From: Phytopythium helicoides
Lineage: Eukaryota; Oomycota; Peronosporomycetes; Pythiales; Pythiaceae
Assembly (NCBI GenBank): GCA_024867545.1
Contig: JANFNE010000030.1
Coordinates: 434,001-498,000, forward strand
Length of the DNA stretch: 64,000 nucleotides
Direction: 5' to 3'
The translations under genes and the position numbers were made by a program. The notes under the pieces are model-generated. The model searched no databases, had not been told where the DNA came from, and was given only the letters and a program-made list of their open reading frames with translations. This document shows positions 9,849 through 22,750 of this stretch, piece by piece (positions within the stretch are counted from its first letter, which is position 1; every line of letters begins with the position of its first letter).

Positions 9849-12369
9849 CTACACGAAAACCGAGAACGTAGTGCTAGAGCCACCCTCGATCACCTTGATG
9901 AATGGATCCTCCGAGCCGACCTGAGGAACAACAAAGACGCCCTCCGTTCCCGCAGGGGAGGCGACCTCGACATTGAGGTGGTTGCCATTGAGCTCCCATG
10001 AAACACCAAGCGAGCCATAAGGCGTCGAGACCGACGCGTTCACGCTCGACACGTTGAAGCCAGTAATGAGTGGCTCGATGATCCACGTCTTGAAGCCAAA
10101 GTCGGTCGGGCGGATACCTGCAAGGTAGTTGGTCATCACGTACGTGGGAGCAGTGGCCCATGGGTGGCTCTGTGACGAGTATTCATCAAGACCCGGGAGC
10201 AGCTTCTGGCTCACGTACTCCCATCCTCCGCCAGTGATGAGTGACTCGTTCGAGATCATGGCGTCCCAGAGGTTGTCAAGCAGGAAGTTCGCCTCCTTCG
10301 TCTGCTTCATGTGGAGCAGCGCGTTCAGCAGGAACCCGTTCGTGTTGGGCGAGATGTTGGCAGTGTCGGCAGCCGTAGTGTCGTCCTTGTAACCAGGTCC
10401 GAGCTTCAGCTCCTCCAGCTTGGCAATGCTCGAAAGAGCCTGCGTCTCGTTGGCAACACCCGAAGTGATGGCGAAGGCGATGCCGTTTACGCCAAAGTCC
10501 TCCGTAGCAGAGGTAGACAGCTGGTAAACCCCCATCGTGTCGTTCCACAGCAGCGAGTTGATCGTGTCCTTGAGGTCAGACGCGAAGTTGGCCCACGACT
10601 CCGCCGACTCCGAGTCGCCAATCGCCTCAGCAACGCGAGCCATACCGTTGAAGCACTGAACCGCAGCAGCGTTGACAGCAACACCAGCACCGGCACCAAG
10701 GAACACAATGTGTGAGTCGAGGAGGTCGATCAGACCGTTGCTAATCTGGTAGCTTTCAAGCCATGCCATGGCACGCTTGAACGAGCCCCAGTTCGTCGTG
10801 GCAAAGTCCACGTCGTTGAAGTACTCCATGTACGAAACGAAGCCAAGCAGACCAAGAATGTCGTAGTCCGGGAACGCGAGGAACGTGGAGTTCGTGCCGG
10901 CGTTAAACAGGAAAACACTCGAGTCCGGGATCGGAGACGTGTACGAGATGGGGATGAAGCCCGGGTACTGGCCCTCTGCTGACTGCCACTCGAACGCGTA
11001 CTCCCACGTGCCCTTGAGCAGCTCACTCTTGGCGTTCGTTACCGCAACAAGGCGAGTGGCATGGAAAAAGTCGCCCATCCAAATGAGACGGTCACGCTTA
11101 GCTCCATCCATGCAGACACTGCGCTTGTTAGGGAGCATGCCGTACTCGCCGAGCACGTCCTCACTCGTCATCGGGTTCGAGTACACGACGCTTCCCTGCC
11201 ATGTCCGTCACCTGACGTTTCGCACATACGCAGCCTGGTCATGCCAGCCTCCAAAGCCAATGGCACCAGCGCCAGTGGTAGTGTAGCCGTAGAAAGTGAG
11301 CTGGGCGGTCGTGAAACCGAACTCCGAGATGGTTGCATTCATGACGAGCGTGTTGTCGAGGTAGTAGAGAATGTTCTCGGCAGGTGTCGTCAACAACAAC
11401 CTTGACGTTGTGCCACTCGTTCTCCTTGACATCGAAAGGGACCTTGTACTCGCCCATGACGTACGAAGTCGCACTTGTCTGGTTCACGAAGTCAAAGCCG
11501 AAAGCAAGCTTTACAGTGTTGGCGGGGAAGAGCGTGCGGTTCACATTCGCGTACGTCGTGGCATTCGGGTACTCGGACGCGAGGTGGATCTGAATTCCGT
11601 TGCGGTTGCCCGACAGATCGTAGCCGATGGTCAGACCCGTACCCGCGCGCTCGATGTTGACCTCGTACTCGAGCGTGTAGCTCGTGAGGTTCCACGTCTT
11701 GTACGAGATGCCCGAACGCACACCCGGGACGTACGTGCCATTCTCAGAGTTCACCTGCCAGCTCGAGACCTGCGAGCCGTTGTTGAGGCAGGCAGCCGTG
11801 AGTGAGCGCGGGCCAAGCTCCCAGATCTTGTTGTACTTCTCGTTCGAGCTGACAAACTTGCCCGGAAGCGAGTCGAAGTTGTCGTAGACGTCGATGGTGG
11901 CGTTGAAGCCCACCGTGTCGAACGTCACGCTATCTCCTGAGATCAGACGAATGGTCTGCCAACGCTGGCCAGCCTGGTTCATCGCCGCCGCGAGCGTCTC
12001 ACCAGCAGCCGTCAGCTCGTACGTCTCGACGCGATGGGTGTTGGAGAGCGAGGTGGAGACACTGAACGGGCCATCCGACGTGTCACGGGTGAGAGCAGTG
12101 AACGGCTCCGAGTACTTGACCTCGACTTGCACGGGACCGGACGGGAGGTCCTTGACAGTGAAGAACGGAAGACCGGCCACCTCGTAGCCGTAGTCAAGCG
12201 TGGCCATAGGCTGCGAGGCCGACAGCTCGAAGCCCGCCGCGAATGCATCGGTTGGGATCGTGGGCTCGCTACCCAGCGCGAGCTTCTTGGGGGTAAACAC
12301 GCCGCTGGCACTGACGGTGGAGGCCACGAGCGCAGCAATCGCCGCGGTCGAGCGAAGGAACCGCTGCAT
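9849..12369 (-). pseudogene. GH78 alpha-L-rhamnosidase-like gene, damaged
   Basis: Secreted glycosidase of family GH78, expected to release terminal L-rhamnose from plant glycosides and pectin side chains. ATG at 12367-12369 opens a signal peptide (MQRFLRSTAAIAALVASTVS). The order matches the intact copies at 15552 and 42271: N-terminal beta domains, the motif CMDGAKRDRLIWMGDF (about 11070-11115), the (alpha/alpha)6 barrel, SHPWATAPTYV near 10160, and a C-terminal beta domain. Two breaks: an extra base at about 11383-11386, which shifts the frame between VVVDD and AENILYYLD, and an in-frame TGA at 11208-11210, where the alignment also suggests a compensating indel pair. Sequence divergence from the other two GH78 genes shows this is an older paralogue, not part of the recent duplication. 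Confidence 0.8.
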
Positions 12370-12876
12370 GCTTGTTGCTTTCCCTGGTCGGCTGGTCGGG
12401 GCTGTAGCTGCGATCGAGCAGATTAGGAAATGAGTCGCCGCAGCGGGATCACCATTCGTGCGTGCCGTGCCATCGCCAGGTCGTGGCCATACGGAGACCG
12501 CCACCCAATAATCAAGCTCGGGTGGTTGAGATCGGCACGCAGCGATAGCGTCAGCAACGAAGTGATCGGATACTGCGTGTCATCGACAGAGCCCAAGTGC
12601 CCGGCCACGCACATTCGACGCGGGAATGCCTCGGCACGTGTTTCCTCCTCGGCATCTGGCAATCGATCTGCTGTGGCCCCATGCAACTGTTGATGCTGGA
12701 AAGTGCAGTTCTGCTTGAAGAGCTCAGCTCTTGTGCAAATGCATAGCCGCTGCAGACTGTAGCCATGCAACGGTTTACGCCGAAGCGAGTTGAAGATGAA
12801 GCGCTTCAACGCTCACTCTCATTCGAAACCAATAGATTCAAGTTTCCTACGAAGTTATTGCATACGCTAGACACGG
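12370..12876. other. Intergenic, upstream of the damaged GH78 gene
   Basis: 507 bp between the GH78 start and the POC5 stop, both on the minus strand. It should hold the GH78 promoter and POC5 3' UTR. I see no conserved gene, RNA or clear repeat in it. Confidence 0.5.
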
Positions 12877-15047
12877 CTAGGACCTTTTCCACCGCCCAGA
12901 CATCGGCATCGATGGGCGTCGGTTGATCGGTTTTGACACCGAAGATGTGAGTGCTGATCGAAGGAACTCGACCTCGACTTGCAGTTTGGCCGAGCTCTGT
13001 CCTTGGAACCGATTATGAACCGAAGGATTTGGGTTGCTGAGCATCGAAACGTATGGCGTTGATGTTGATGATCGCCCTTGCACGCCGAGTGTCCCCATTT
13101 GATGCTGCTGCACCATCTCCGCACTGCGCAGCGTCCCTGACTGAAATGAAGTCGATGTGGGTGCACTTGTTGAAGACGAAACACTTCGAGGGCGAGCCCA
13201 CGACTGGGGCGATGGAGTGGGCTGAACCCGTGCTTGATGTGCTCGGGCCCCAACGTCATCTCTGTTGACCTTAGACACTCGAGAGTCGTCGCTAGAGAGC
13301 TTGGATGACAACTTGAGCAAGCGCTGCAGGTTACTGTCGAGGCTGTGCAATGTATCTGACGGTCTCGGGATGGGAGCAATCAGCTCTGGAGATAAACTGT
13401 CAGGATCTGCTGCGTCCAGGGATGATTCAGGTCGATGGTGGTTTTCATGGTCTGGCATGTTCTCCAGTGGGGTTCCTGTGCGAAGATCGTTGACAGAAAC
13501 TGCATCACCATCGTTTCCGACTTGGTCTTGCCGTCGTGTGTTGAATACTTGCAAGGCCTCGATGTTCATGCTAGATACCCCTCGAAGAAACACTTGGCGC
13601 AAATCTTCCTCGAGCTGCAGTCGACATTTCTTCAGCGAAGAAACTTCTCGCATGGATTCTTCCAGCTCTCGTTGGAGCTGAGCACACAGATATGAATAGC
13701 GTGAGCTGTTGTATCACACGAAATGCAGTTCGCGCACATTGCTTCCTCACCTGCTCCACCTTCAGTTGATACTCCTTGGCTACCTCCACGACGCGGCGTT
13801 CGTGCTCTGCCTGCACTTGCTCGAGCTCCCTCCTTAGAGCGTCATCTCTAGTTGATTCACGCCATTCTCGCAGCGTGAGAGAGACCAAGCGCTTTGTGTA
13901 ATGGTGATCTGCTCTTTGGATTGCGAGGCGCTTGACCTTCGCGCGCACTACGGCAGCCTCCCACGCACGAAAACAAGAAGTTATCGACTGATCGCCCACA
14001 AAGTAGGCGCGCTGTATGAATCAAGTTGCATCAGTCATCTATATCTTGTACGATCGCTTGTACATTGCATCAGCAAATCTCGCACCTCTTTTGCGCGGTA
14101 CTTTGCTGTAAACGATGTGAGCCGATCGACGACAGTCTCATAAACAGCCTCCCGCTTTTCGTGTGCCACAATTTGCTCCTTGAGCTCATCGATCTTGCTC
14201 TGTCAAGATTGAAGGAAGCGTTCAAATCGCCGTGCTCAGCCTCTCAAGTGACCTGTTGCAATGGAATACTAAAGAAAGGCAAACACACCTGAAGGAGCGA
14301 GATATCGGTCGAATGCGACGCTGCAAGCTGAAGGCGCTCCATCGTGCGTTCTTTTATGAGCCGAGACTGAAGTTCTGCGAACGCAGACTGCAATCACAAG
14401 CAGCAAGATGAGAACCCAGGTCAGATCGATCACCTAAAAAAAGCGCTAAGGTGCGTTCAGTGAAATGGATCGTCCTCAGACCAAGAGCACGTACCATAAC
14501 AACATCTTGAATCGCCTCGTGCGCAGCCGACATCTGGCCGCCAATTGCTGCGAGTTGCGGATCCAGTCTAGAGTCTCCATGGTCGCGAATATCCACTCGC
14601 TCGTGCAAATTGCCAGAAAAAGAGTCGACGCTCGTTGTACGGGACGTAGTGTGTAGGGGCAACGCAGACGACGTACTGGGAAGCTCGTCACGAGGAAGAG
14701 TAGTCATGGCGGCTCCAACTTTCAGAATTCCTTTCGGGTATGCTCTGTGCCATCATGAAATTGCGTGAGCCTTTTACTTGAACCCACATACCAAAAGCAA
14801 CGCACCTAGTGCTAGCCATACTTGAGGCCGGACTGGATGGTAGGCTTTCGTCAGACATCCAGGAGCTATCCACTTCTCGGGCCGAGTGCTCATTTAGAAC
14901 TGCGCTCTTCGATGGTGTATCTGTGTACAGCGACCGTGGAAGCAGCGACGGCGTCTCGGGAACAGGCTCGAACTCGAGCTTAGACATGGTGCGGCGCATT
15001 TGGCGCCATTCTCGATCACTCAGTTCGGTATCCTCCGAAGCCGACAT
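12877..15047 (-). CDS. POC5: POC5-like centriolar protein
   Basis: Six exons join cleanly in frame: 15047-14806, 14744-14495, 14387-14289, 14199-14086, 14011-13751 and 13677-12877, giving 588 aa. POC5 is a centrin-binding protein of the centriole inner scaffold, needed for centriole elongation. Evidence: centrin-binding-type repeats with conserved Trp (SCFRAWEAAVVRAK and LTLREWREST, encoded by exon 5), then a coiled coil leading into VFLRGVSSMNIEALQVF, the hallmark segment following the repeats in POC5. The N-terminus is acidic and Ser-rich, the C-terminal 200 residues low-complexity. The start is ATG 15047; an upstream in-frame extension has only non-ATG codons. It fits a flagellated organism and the other ciliary genes in the window. 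Confidence 0.8.
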
Positions 15048-15551
15048 GAAGGCTTGAGATGCTAGCGGCGAAGCCTTGTGCTTCCGCAGGAGACCGATGA
15101 GGGCCAACAGGCAAGAAAACCGATACTATTATTATCAATTTCTCTGGGATGAAGACTCCGCAACTTTCCTTCGGCTTCAACCTGACAACTCTTCGTCAGA
15201 CTGATCACAAGCAAGACCGAAAGGAGAAACCGAGATTTTGCGTCCAAATGAGTCTCTCACGCCAAGCGTCTCGCGAGCCTTGAAGTTTTGTCATAGTTGA
15301 ACTTTCAGCATAAACATGTCATGATACGCCGAGATTGCCAAGTACCACTCAACAATGCTCCTCTGATCACACGTATCAAAAATGAAGTGCAACGTGAATT
15401 CTCCGCAATCTTGTTGTTCTTCAACTCAGATTTGTTGCGTGGTCACGTAAAGGACACGGAACCCTACAATTGCCATTCCGCAATCCCCGAGGTCGTTTCC
15501 AATTCGTGATCTGCCCACAGTGATCTCGATATCGAATCGGGTTTCTCAACA
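15048..15551. promoter_or_regulatory. Divergent promoter region POC5 / GH78 left copy
   Basis: 504 bp between the POC5 start (minus) and the GH78 start (plus). It must carry both promoters. No motif I can name with confidence. Its GH78-proximal sequence is not shared with the inverted GH78 copy, whose homology stops at the start codon. Confidence 0.5.
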
Positions 15552-18104
15552 ATGCCAAGTCGTCGAGCTTTCACTCTCGTAGGTGCGGCACGATTGCTGT
15601 CGGCCACGACTCAAGTCGGTGCCTCCGAATCGTTCGGCGTCTTCTTGCCCAAGCAAGGCGCGCTCGGCTCTGGACCCACATTCCCGTCGGGTAACCCAGC
15701 GCTCCCGGTCTCGTTGTCGACAGCGGAGCCGTGCGTGACACTCGACTATGGATTCGAGGTTGCGGGTCAGCCCGAGTTCTCCGTGCAACGTGTCGATGGA
15801 GCGTTTGCCGAAGTCGAAGTCAAGTACTCCGAGTCGTTCACGTCACTCTCAAACGCACTCTCGGATGGACCGTTTATCTGGACTGCGCCACTCGCAAACT
15901 CCAACCGCGTCGAGACCTTCAACTTTACGTCACCGGGGACGACGACATCGATGACTCAAGGTGCTCAGCGATGGCAAACCCTGTGCCTTCTTCGTGGCGA
16001 TAACGTGACGTTCGACCGAATTGGCTTCCAAGCGACTGTGCCTGTTGTAGAAGATGTTGCCACCGATCTCCCGGGATCTTTCGTCAGCTCGGATGAAAAG
16101 CTGAACGCGATTTGGAAGCTCGGACCTCGCGCCACCAGCGTCGCGTGCATCGGTGCGCAGTCCCAACCTCCGATCTGGAGCGTCGACACAGAGAACGGAA
16201 CCCGTGTGCCTGGCACCCGTCCAGGATACTCGTACAAGACCTGGAACATGTCCAACTACGTGCTGGAGTTTGACACGTTCTTGCTTCGCGGAGGTATGCG
16301 CGTGTCACTGGGATACGACATCGCTGGGAACTCCGATGGCATCCACATGCAGCTGTCATCCGAGTACCCGGCTGATAACACCTTCAGCAATGCCAACACG
16401 ACGCTGTTCCCTCCCAATACCGTCAAGCTTGCGTACGGCAATGACTTCATCAACATCACGACGGTGACATCGTACGAGCTTGAAACCTTCGACGTGCCCT
16501 TCGCAGTCCAAGAGAACGAGTGGTACCATGTCACTGTCGATGTTGACTCGGATGCGCACCGACTCGCTTACTGGCTCAACGATACGCTTGTGTTCAACGT
16601 GAGCATCGACGAGCTCCCGAACGCTGCATTCATCAGCGACGCCAGCGTGACTGGTGCTATCGGGTTTGGTGGATGGCAAGATCAAGCTGCATACATCCGC
16701 AATGTTGTTGTCAGCGACAAAACCTCCGGCAATGTCATCTACTCGAACGACATGACCAACGAGACGAGCGTCCTGCCCGAGTTTGGCGAGCAGTCGAACG
16801 CCTACGGTGTGTGCATGGATGGTGGCAAGCGTGATCGGTACTTGTGGCTCGGCGACTTTTACCACACGGTACGAATCTTGGGTGTTGCTCAAGGCGTGGG
16901 TGATCGGGATGTAGTCACGGGAACGTGGCGCTATCTGTTCGACTTTCAGTCGAGTGCTGGTCAGTTCCCTGGTCTTGTGCCAATCTCATACGAAGCGCCG
17001 ATGCCGACGAGAGAGATTTTCATGACCAACGCCCAAAACCCCGATGCTGCTTTTCTCGTGTTCCCAGACTACGCGATTCTCGGGCTCATTTCTTTCGTGT
17101 CGTACATGGAGTACTCGGGCGATACAGCATTTGCGACCAAGTACTGGGCTGAGCTGTCGAGTGCCGTCGATTGGATCGGCACGTACAAGACCTCAAGTGG
17201 ACTACTCGACTTCTCTGCCGATCTGGTCGTGTTCCTTGGCTCTCCAGTAGGTGTAGCAGTGAACTCGGCTGCGGTGCAAACCTACCGTGGGATGGCTCGT
17301 ATTGCAACCGCACTCGGTGACTCGGAGATTGCCGCCAATTGGACGGGTCTGGCCGATGACTTGTCTACTGCAATCAACTTACATCTCTGGAACGACGACC
17401 TTGGTGTATTCGTTGATGCAACCTCGACCCCACAGCAGTACAGCGTCAGTGGAGTAGCATTTGCTGTCACTTCCGGCGTTGCCAATGACTCACAGGCGCT
17501 CTCGAGCCTCAACCTCATTGATTCGACGCTGCGAGACCCCGTTGGTATCGGATACCTCGACTCGAGTGCGACGGACAACTCGACCAAGATCTCGCCAAAC
17601 ACGAACGGATTCCTGCTTGATGCGCTGCTACAGTACGGTCTGACCGAGCCAGCCAAGTACCTGCTCAACAACTTGTGGGGAGCCATGCTCAACGACTCGT
17701 ACGGATCAGGAGGTAGCTGGGAGTACGTCGGTCAGGACTTTGCGCCTGGCTTGTCCGACTTCACTTCGCTCAGCCATCCGTGGGGAGGCGCGGCAACGTA
17801 CGCACTGACAAACTTTGTTGCTGGTATCAAGTCAGAGAGCTTTGGGTTTCAGACGTGGAGTATCAAACCACTCGCGTTGGAGTTTGGCATCACGAACGTG
17901 TCGAGCCACGTCGCCACTCCGTTCGGACCGCTTGGGGTTGAACTAGAACTCGACGACAATTCGACCGAGCTGCACGTTGTCATCACGTCGCCTGCAGGGA
18001 CCACGGGGGTCTTCGCTATCGATTTGCCTAGCAACAACTCGGCGGATTCGTTTTCACTCAACATCACTGGAGGAGCTGAGACGACATTTGTAGTTGCCTT
18101 GTAG
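15552..18104 (+). CDS. GH78 alpha-L-rhamnosidase, secreted (left-arm copy)
   Basis: 850 aa, intact single exon. Hydrolyses terminal alpha-L-rhamnosides, probably on plant cell-wall pectin or glycosides, outside the cell. A basic start followed by a modest hydrophobic stretch (AFTLVGAARLL, ending near residue 27) looks like a signal peptide. Beta-sandwich domains fill the first half. The GH78 signature CMDGGKRDRYLWLGDF sits at about residues 420-435 and carries the acidic residues expected near the active site. The helical barrel follows, then SHPWGGAATYAL at about 740, and a C-terminal beta domain. Many N-x-S/T sites suggest heavy glycosylation. It is almost identical to the copy at 42271-44823, but its upstream sequence differs, so the two are driven by different promoters. 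AATAAA at 18184 is a candidate poly(A) signal. Confidence 0.92.
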   Translation: MPSRRAFTLVGAARLLSATTQVGASESFGVFLPKQGALGSGPTFPSGNPALPVSLSTAEPCVTLDYGFEVAGQPEFSVQRVDGAFAEVEVKYSESFTSLSNALSDGPFIWTAPLANSNRVETFNFTSPGTTTSMTQGAQRWQTLCLLRGDNVTFDRIGFQATVPVVEDVATDLPGSFVSSDEKLNAIWKLGPRATSVACIGAQSQPPIWSVDTENGTRVPGTRPGYSYKTWNMSNYVLEFDTFLLRGGMRVSLGYDIAGNSDGIHMQLSSEYPADNTFSNANTTLFPPNTVKLAYGNDFINITTVTSYELETFDVPFAVQENEWYHVTVDVDSDAHRLAYWLNDTLVFNVSIDELPNAAFISDASVTGAIGFGGWQDQAAYIRNVVVSDKTSGNVIYSNDMTNETSVLPEFGEQSNAYGVCMDGGKRDRYLWLGDFYHTVRILGVAQGVGDRDVVTGTWRYLFDFQSSAGQFPGLVPISYEAPMPTREIFMTNAQNPDAAFLVFPDYAILGLISFVSYMEYSGDTAFATKYWAELSSAVDWIGTYKTSSGLLDFSADLVVFLGSPVGVAVNSAAVQTYRGMARIATALGDSEIAANWTGLADDLSTAINLHLWNDDLGVFVDATSTPQQYSVSGVAFAVTSGVANDSQALSSLNLIDSTLRDPVGIGYLDSSATDNSTKISPNTNGFLLDALLQYGLTEPAKYLLNNLWGAMLNDSYGSGGSWEYVGQDFAPGLSDFTSLSHPWGGAATYALTNFVAGIKSESFGFQTWSIKPLALEFGITNVSSHVATPFGPLGVELELDDNSTELHVVITSPAGTTGVFAIDLPSNNSADSFSLNITGGAETTFVVAL

Positions 18105-18461
18105 ACTACAGCGTAAGGTTGTATGGACTCTATAAGTCGATGATGTCTCGATAACGCTGCAGCCTACAGCCTACAGCGTCAGCAATAAACAGGTCTTTGA
18201 ATTGGATGCGGTGTCAGTGCACAAATGAACAATTGAGTCACTTCACATGTGATCGTTTGCGAGAAGAGAACTTGTTGGATCCGATTGTTTGTGTATCCGC
18301 ATCATACTACCATCGCACATCTCGAAGCTCTTGCTCACCTTACCAAACCATACCCTCAAGATCCGAGCCAAAAGCCTTCGTTCAGGCTCAGACAGCAGCT
18401 ATGATTGCTCAAGGAAGAACTTGTACGACGTCGACAGCACGAGGAAAGAAGACAACGAAGC
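18105..18461. other. Convergent 3' region, GH78 / GW gene
   Basis: 357 bp of 3' flanks. Contains a short tandem CCTACAG repeat and AATAAA at 18184-18189. The same region recurs at 22393-22750 and, inverted, at 41914-42270. Open frames run antisense through the GW gene here but are not called. Confidence 0.6.
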
Positions 18462-18698
18462 TTACCAACCCCAACCACCGAGACCCCATCCGCCAAATCC
18501 CCACCCACCACCAAAACCCCACGGTCCACCCCAACCAAATCCTGGTCCCCAAAACTCCTTGTTGGATCCTCCGGCACCTCCACCTCGAAGTGACTCTGCA
18601 CTCTTCAATTGGTTCACTGGGACGTTCGGAGACGGATCCGCCGCGACAGTGGCAGCTGCCACAACGAAGGTAGCGAGAGCGAGAGCACCAATCTTCAT
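18462..18698 (-). CDS. Small secreted Gly/Trp-rich protein (GW copy 1)
   Basis: 78 aa. A clear signal peptide (MKIGALALATFVVAAATVAA) is followed by a short polar stretch ending SAESLRG. The C-terminal 30 residues are almost only Gly, Trp and Phe with Leu/Pro: GFGWGGPWGFGGGWGFGGWG and so on, ending GWGW. There is no Cys. The SLR in the polar stretch recalls the YxSL[RK] motif of Pythium-type secreted proteins, but the Tyr is absent, so I do not call it an effector. This copy has two extra Gly compared with copies 2-4. A CGAGGAAA-N11-TTTCCTCG-type inverted repeat lies about 160 bp upstream (18858-18884). I do not know a function; a wall-associated or surface-active role is only a guess from composition. 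Confidence 0.8.
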   Translation of the reverse strand: MKIGALALATFVVAAATVAADPSPNVPVNQLKSAESLRGGGAGGSNKEFWGPGFGWGGPWGFGGGWGFGGWGLGGWGW

Positions 18699-19470
18699 GT
18701 TGGGAGTGGCTTGGAAGAGATAAAGGAGAGGAGGAAGAGGAAGAGAGCTGTGAGCTTGCAGGTGAGTTCGAGAGTGAGTGAGTTTAGTTTGTGTTTGTTC
18801 GATCAATGGTGCTTGGTGACTTGGGATTTTTCGTAGATTGTTTGAGGATGGAACTCACGAGGAAACTCGACAATGATTTCCTCGACATTGTTTGGTTCGG
18901 TCGAGAGAGAGAGAGATCACGAGGTTTCCTCGATTCGAGATTGCTGCGGCTGTCAAAGACGCTCGGGAGTTTGTTTTTATGGAGCCTGAAGGGTTCATTC
19001 CATGCTCAAGCTCGTTCGTTCGCTCGTGTGTTGAGCCTTGCTCACCGATTGGTTCATCGTGTCGAAAAGTGAGCAGATTGCAGATACAACAGCACCGCGA
19101 CGCCTTTCAGGAAAAGAAAAGTTGCCATCGGCATCAACAAACACAAACGCTCGGCTTGGCAGCAAACGCTCGGCTCGGCAGCGTGACGGATTTCAAACCC
19201 TCGACGACGAAATCTATCGCCGCCAGGTTTTGGATTCATAGTCAGGTTCATCACTGACACTTACTAACCAGATTCCAGGACACGAAACAGAAGAAGATAA
19301 CACTAACAGCAGATGCCTACGATTGTAGCAACAAAGCACAAACAGCCCATTCTCCTTTCATCAAAAAGAACAAGCAAGCAAACAAATAACCATTCCAACA
19401 CTCAAGTGTCATTCATATTCATCGTGAGAAATAATCCACTCCATACCTCTCACACGAAACACCAAGCAAC
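18699..19470. other. Intergenic: GW promoter and polyubiquitin 3' flank
   Basis: 772 bp. The half next to the GW gene is purine/pyrimidine-skewed (GA and GAGT runs) and holds the inverted repeat at 18858-18884. The rest is the 3' UTR side of the polyubiquitin gene. Repeated, diverged, at 22982-23737 and, inverted and nearly identical, at 40912-41682. Confidence 0.6.
18858..18884 (-). promoter_or_regulatory. Inverted repeat upstream of GW copy 1
   Basis: 8-bp arms CGAGGAAA and TTTCCTCG with an 11-base spacer, about 160 bp before the GW start. The same element, with spacer changes, stands 156-160 bp before every GW copy. Possible transcription-factor site; function not shown. Confidence 0.5.
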
Positions 19471-21033
<1,563 letters not shown>

Positions 21034-21655
21034 TCAGCCGAGGCGCCTGTCGCGCTTGAGCGCCGCGGACTCGTGCAGCGCCAGCGTCGCGTCGGCCGCG
21101 CGCAGCTCGGCGCCTTCTCTCGCGGGCGCTCGCTGGCGCGTGAGGCGCGCGCGCAGCACCTCGTTCCTCCCGCTCGCGCGCTTCTTCTTGGGGTCGACGG
21201 ACGAGGAGACAGGCGCCGTGGAGGACTTGGCGTCGCCGGACGCTGGCTGCTCGCCCTTGAGCACCTGCCACACCTGCACAGGGGCGTGGAGGCTTTCTTG
21301 GGGGTCTGGAGAGGGCGAAGGCGTGAGCAGCTGGAGCTTGGAGAGCAGCCCCGTGAACGGACTCGGCATGTGCACGTCCAGGCAGCGCATGGCGTCGCGG
21401 AACGGACGCGAGAAGTTGGTGCGCAGCGCGCGCCGGAGCCTGCGCCGCGTGGTGTGGAGCGCTTCGAGCTGGGAAGAGGGTGGACTGCCGCGCTGCTCGA
21501 GATGGAAGAGCTCGTCCTGCACCTCCATGAGCCGCGTCGACCACACGACGAAGAAGAAGCGCAGGAACTCCTGCTGCCCAATGCGGTGGTCGCTTGACAC
21601 GTCGATGCACGACAGCAAGAGGTAGATCTGTCGGTTGGCAAGTGGTTTGCGGGTC
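21034..21655 (-). pseudogene. 3' fragment of the giant C2/EF-hand gene
   Basis: About 207 codons matching the C-terminus of the gene at 28003-39120 (from RKPLANRQIYLLL to the stop), with scattered substitutions. It contains the last EF-hand-like segment and the basic Arg-rich tail. Homology ends abruptly at 21655 and the frame runs a few codons into unrelated sequence, so the gene body and promoter are missing. It is the inner edge of the left duplication arm. An ATG in the junction could start a short protein, but nothing suggests it is used. Confidence 0.85.
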
Positions 21656-21680
21656 ATCAAATTGCAGTCCAACACTAGAG
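21656..21680. other. 25-bp junction filler between two duplication pieces
   Basis: Sequence that matches neither the C2 gene on its left nor the GH78 fragment on its right. It marks the breakpoint where the left arm meets the third, partial copy. Confidence 0.7.
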
Positions 21681-22392
21681 CGACGACCTTGGTGTATTCG
21701 TTGATGCAACCTCGACCCCAGAGCAGTACAGCGTCAGTGGAGTAGCATTTGCTGTCACTTCCGGCGTTGCCAATGACTCACAGGCGCTCTCGAGCCTCAA
21801 CCTCATTGATTCGACGCTGCGAGGCCCCGTTGGTATCGGATACCTCGACTCGAGTGCGACGGACAACTCGACCAAGATCTCGCCAAACACAAACGGATTC
21901 CTGCTTGATGCGCTGCTACAGTACGGTCTGACCGAGCCAGCCAAGTACCTGCTCAACAACTTGTGGGGAGCCATGCTCAACGACTCGTACGGATCAGGGG
22001 GTAGCTGGGAGTACGTCGGTCAGGACTTTGCGCCTGGCTTGTCCGACTTCACTTCGCTCAGCCATCCGTGGGGAGGCGCGGCAACGTACGCACTGACAAA
22101 CTTTGTTGCTGGTATCAAGTCAGAGAGCTTTGGGTTTCAGACGTGGAGTATCAAACCACTCGCGTTGGAGTTTGGCATCACGAACGTGTCGAGCCACGTC
22201 GCCACTCCGTTCGGACCGCTTGGGGTTGAACTAGAACTCGACGACAATTCGACCGAGCTGCACGTTGTCATCACGTCGCCTGCAGGGACCACGGGGGTCT
22301 TCGCTATCGATTTGCCTAGCAACAACTCGGCGGATTCGTTTTCACTCAACATCACTGGAGGAGCTGAGACGACATTTGTAGTTGCCTTGTAG
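21681..22392 (+). pseudogene. GH78 alpha-L-rhamnosidase, 5'-truncated
   Basis: Corresponds to the last 237 or so codons of the intact GH78 genes, from the DLGVFVDATSTP segment to the same C-terminal VVAL stop, with SHPWGGAATYAL conserved. The signal peptide, N-terminal domains and the DGGKRDR motif are absent, so it cannot be an active secreted enzyme. One small deletion after the STP segment (a CA lost) also breaks the frame near 21719. The truncation point is the duplication junction at 21655-21681. Confidence 0.9.
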
Positions 22393-22750
22393 ACTACAGC
22401 GTAAGGTTGTATGGACTCTATAAGTCGATGATGTCTCGATAACGCTGCAGCCTACAGCCTACAGCTTCAGCAATAAACAGGTCTTTGGAATGGATGCGGT
22501 GTCAGTGCACAAATGAACAGTTGAGTCACTTCACATGTGATCGTTTGCGAGAAAAAAAACTTGTTGGATCCGATTGTTTGTGTATCCGCATCATACTACC
22601 ATCGCACATCTCAAAGCTCTTGCTCACCTTACCAAACCATACCCCCAAGATCCGAACCAAAAGCCTTCGTTCAGGCTCAGACAGCAGTTATGGTTGCGCA
22701 AGGAAGAACTTGCCCGACGTCGACAGCACGAGGAAAGAAGACAACGAAGC
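22393..22750. other. Convergent 3' region, GH78 fragment / GW copy 2
   Basis: Copy of 18105-18461 with a few changes. AATAAA at 22472-22477. Nothing else seen. Confidence 0.55.

Noticed and set aside
18462..18698. GW protein as an RxLR or YxSL[RK] effector
   Set aside because: No RxLR; the SLR motif lacks the Tyr and the protein has no effector-domain-sized C-terminus.
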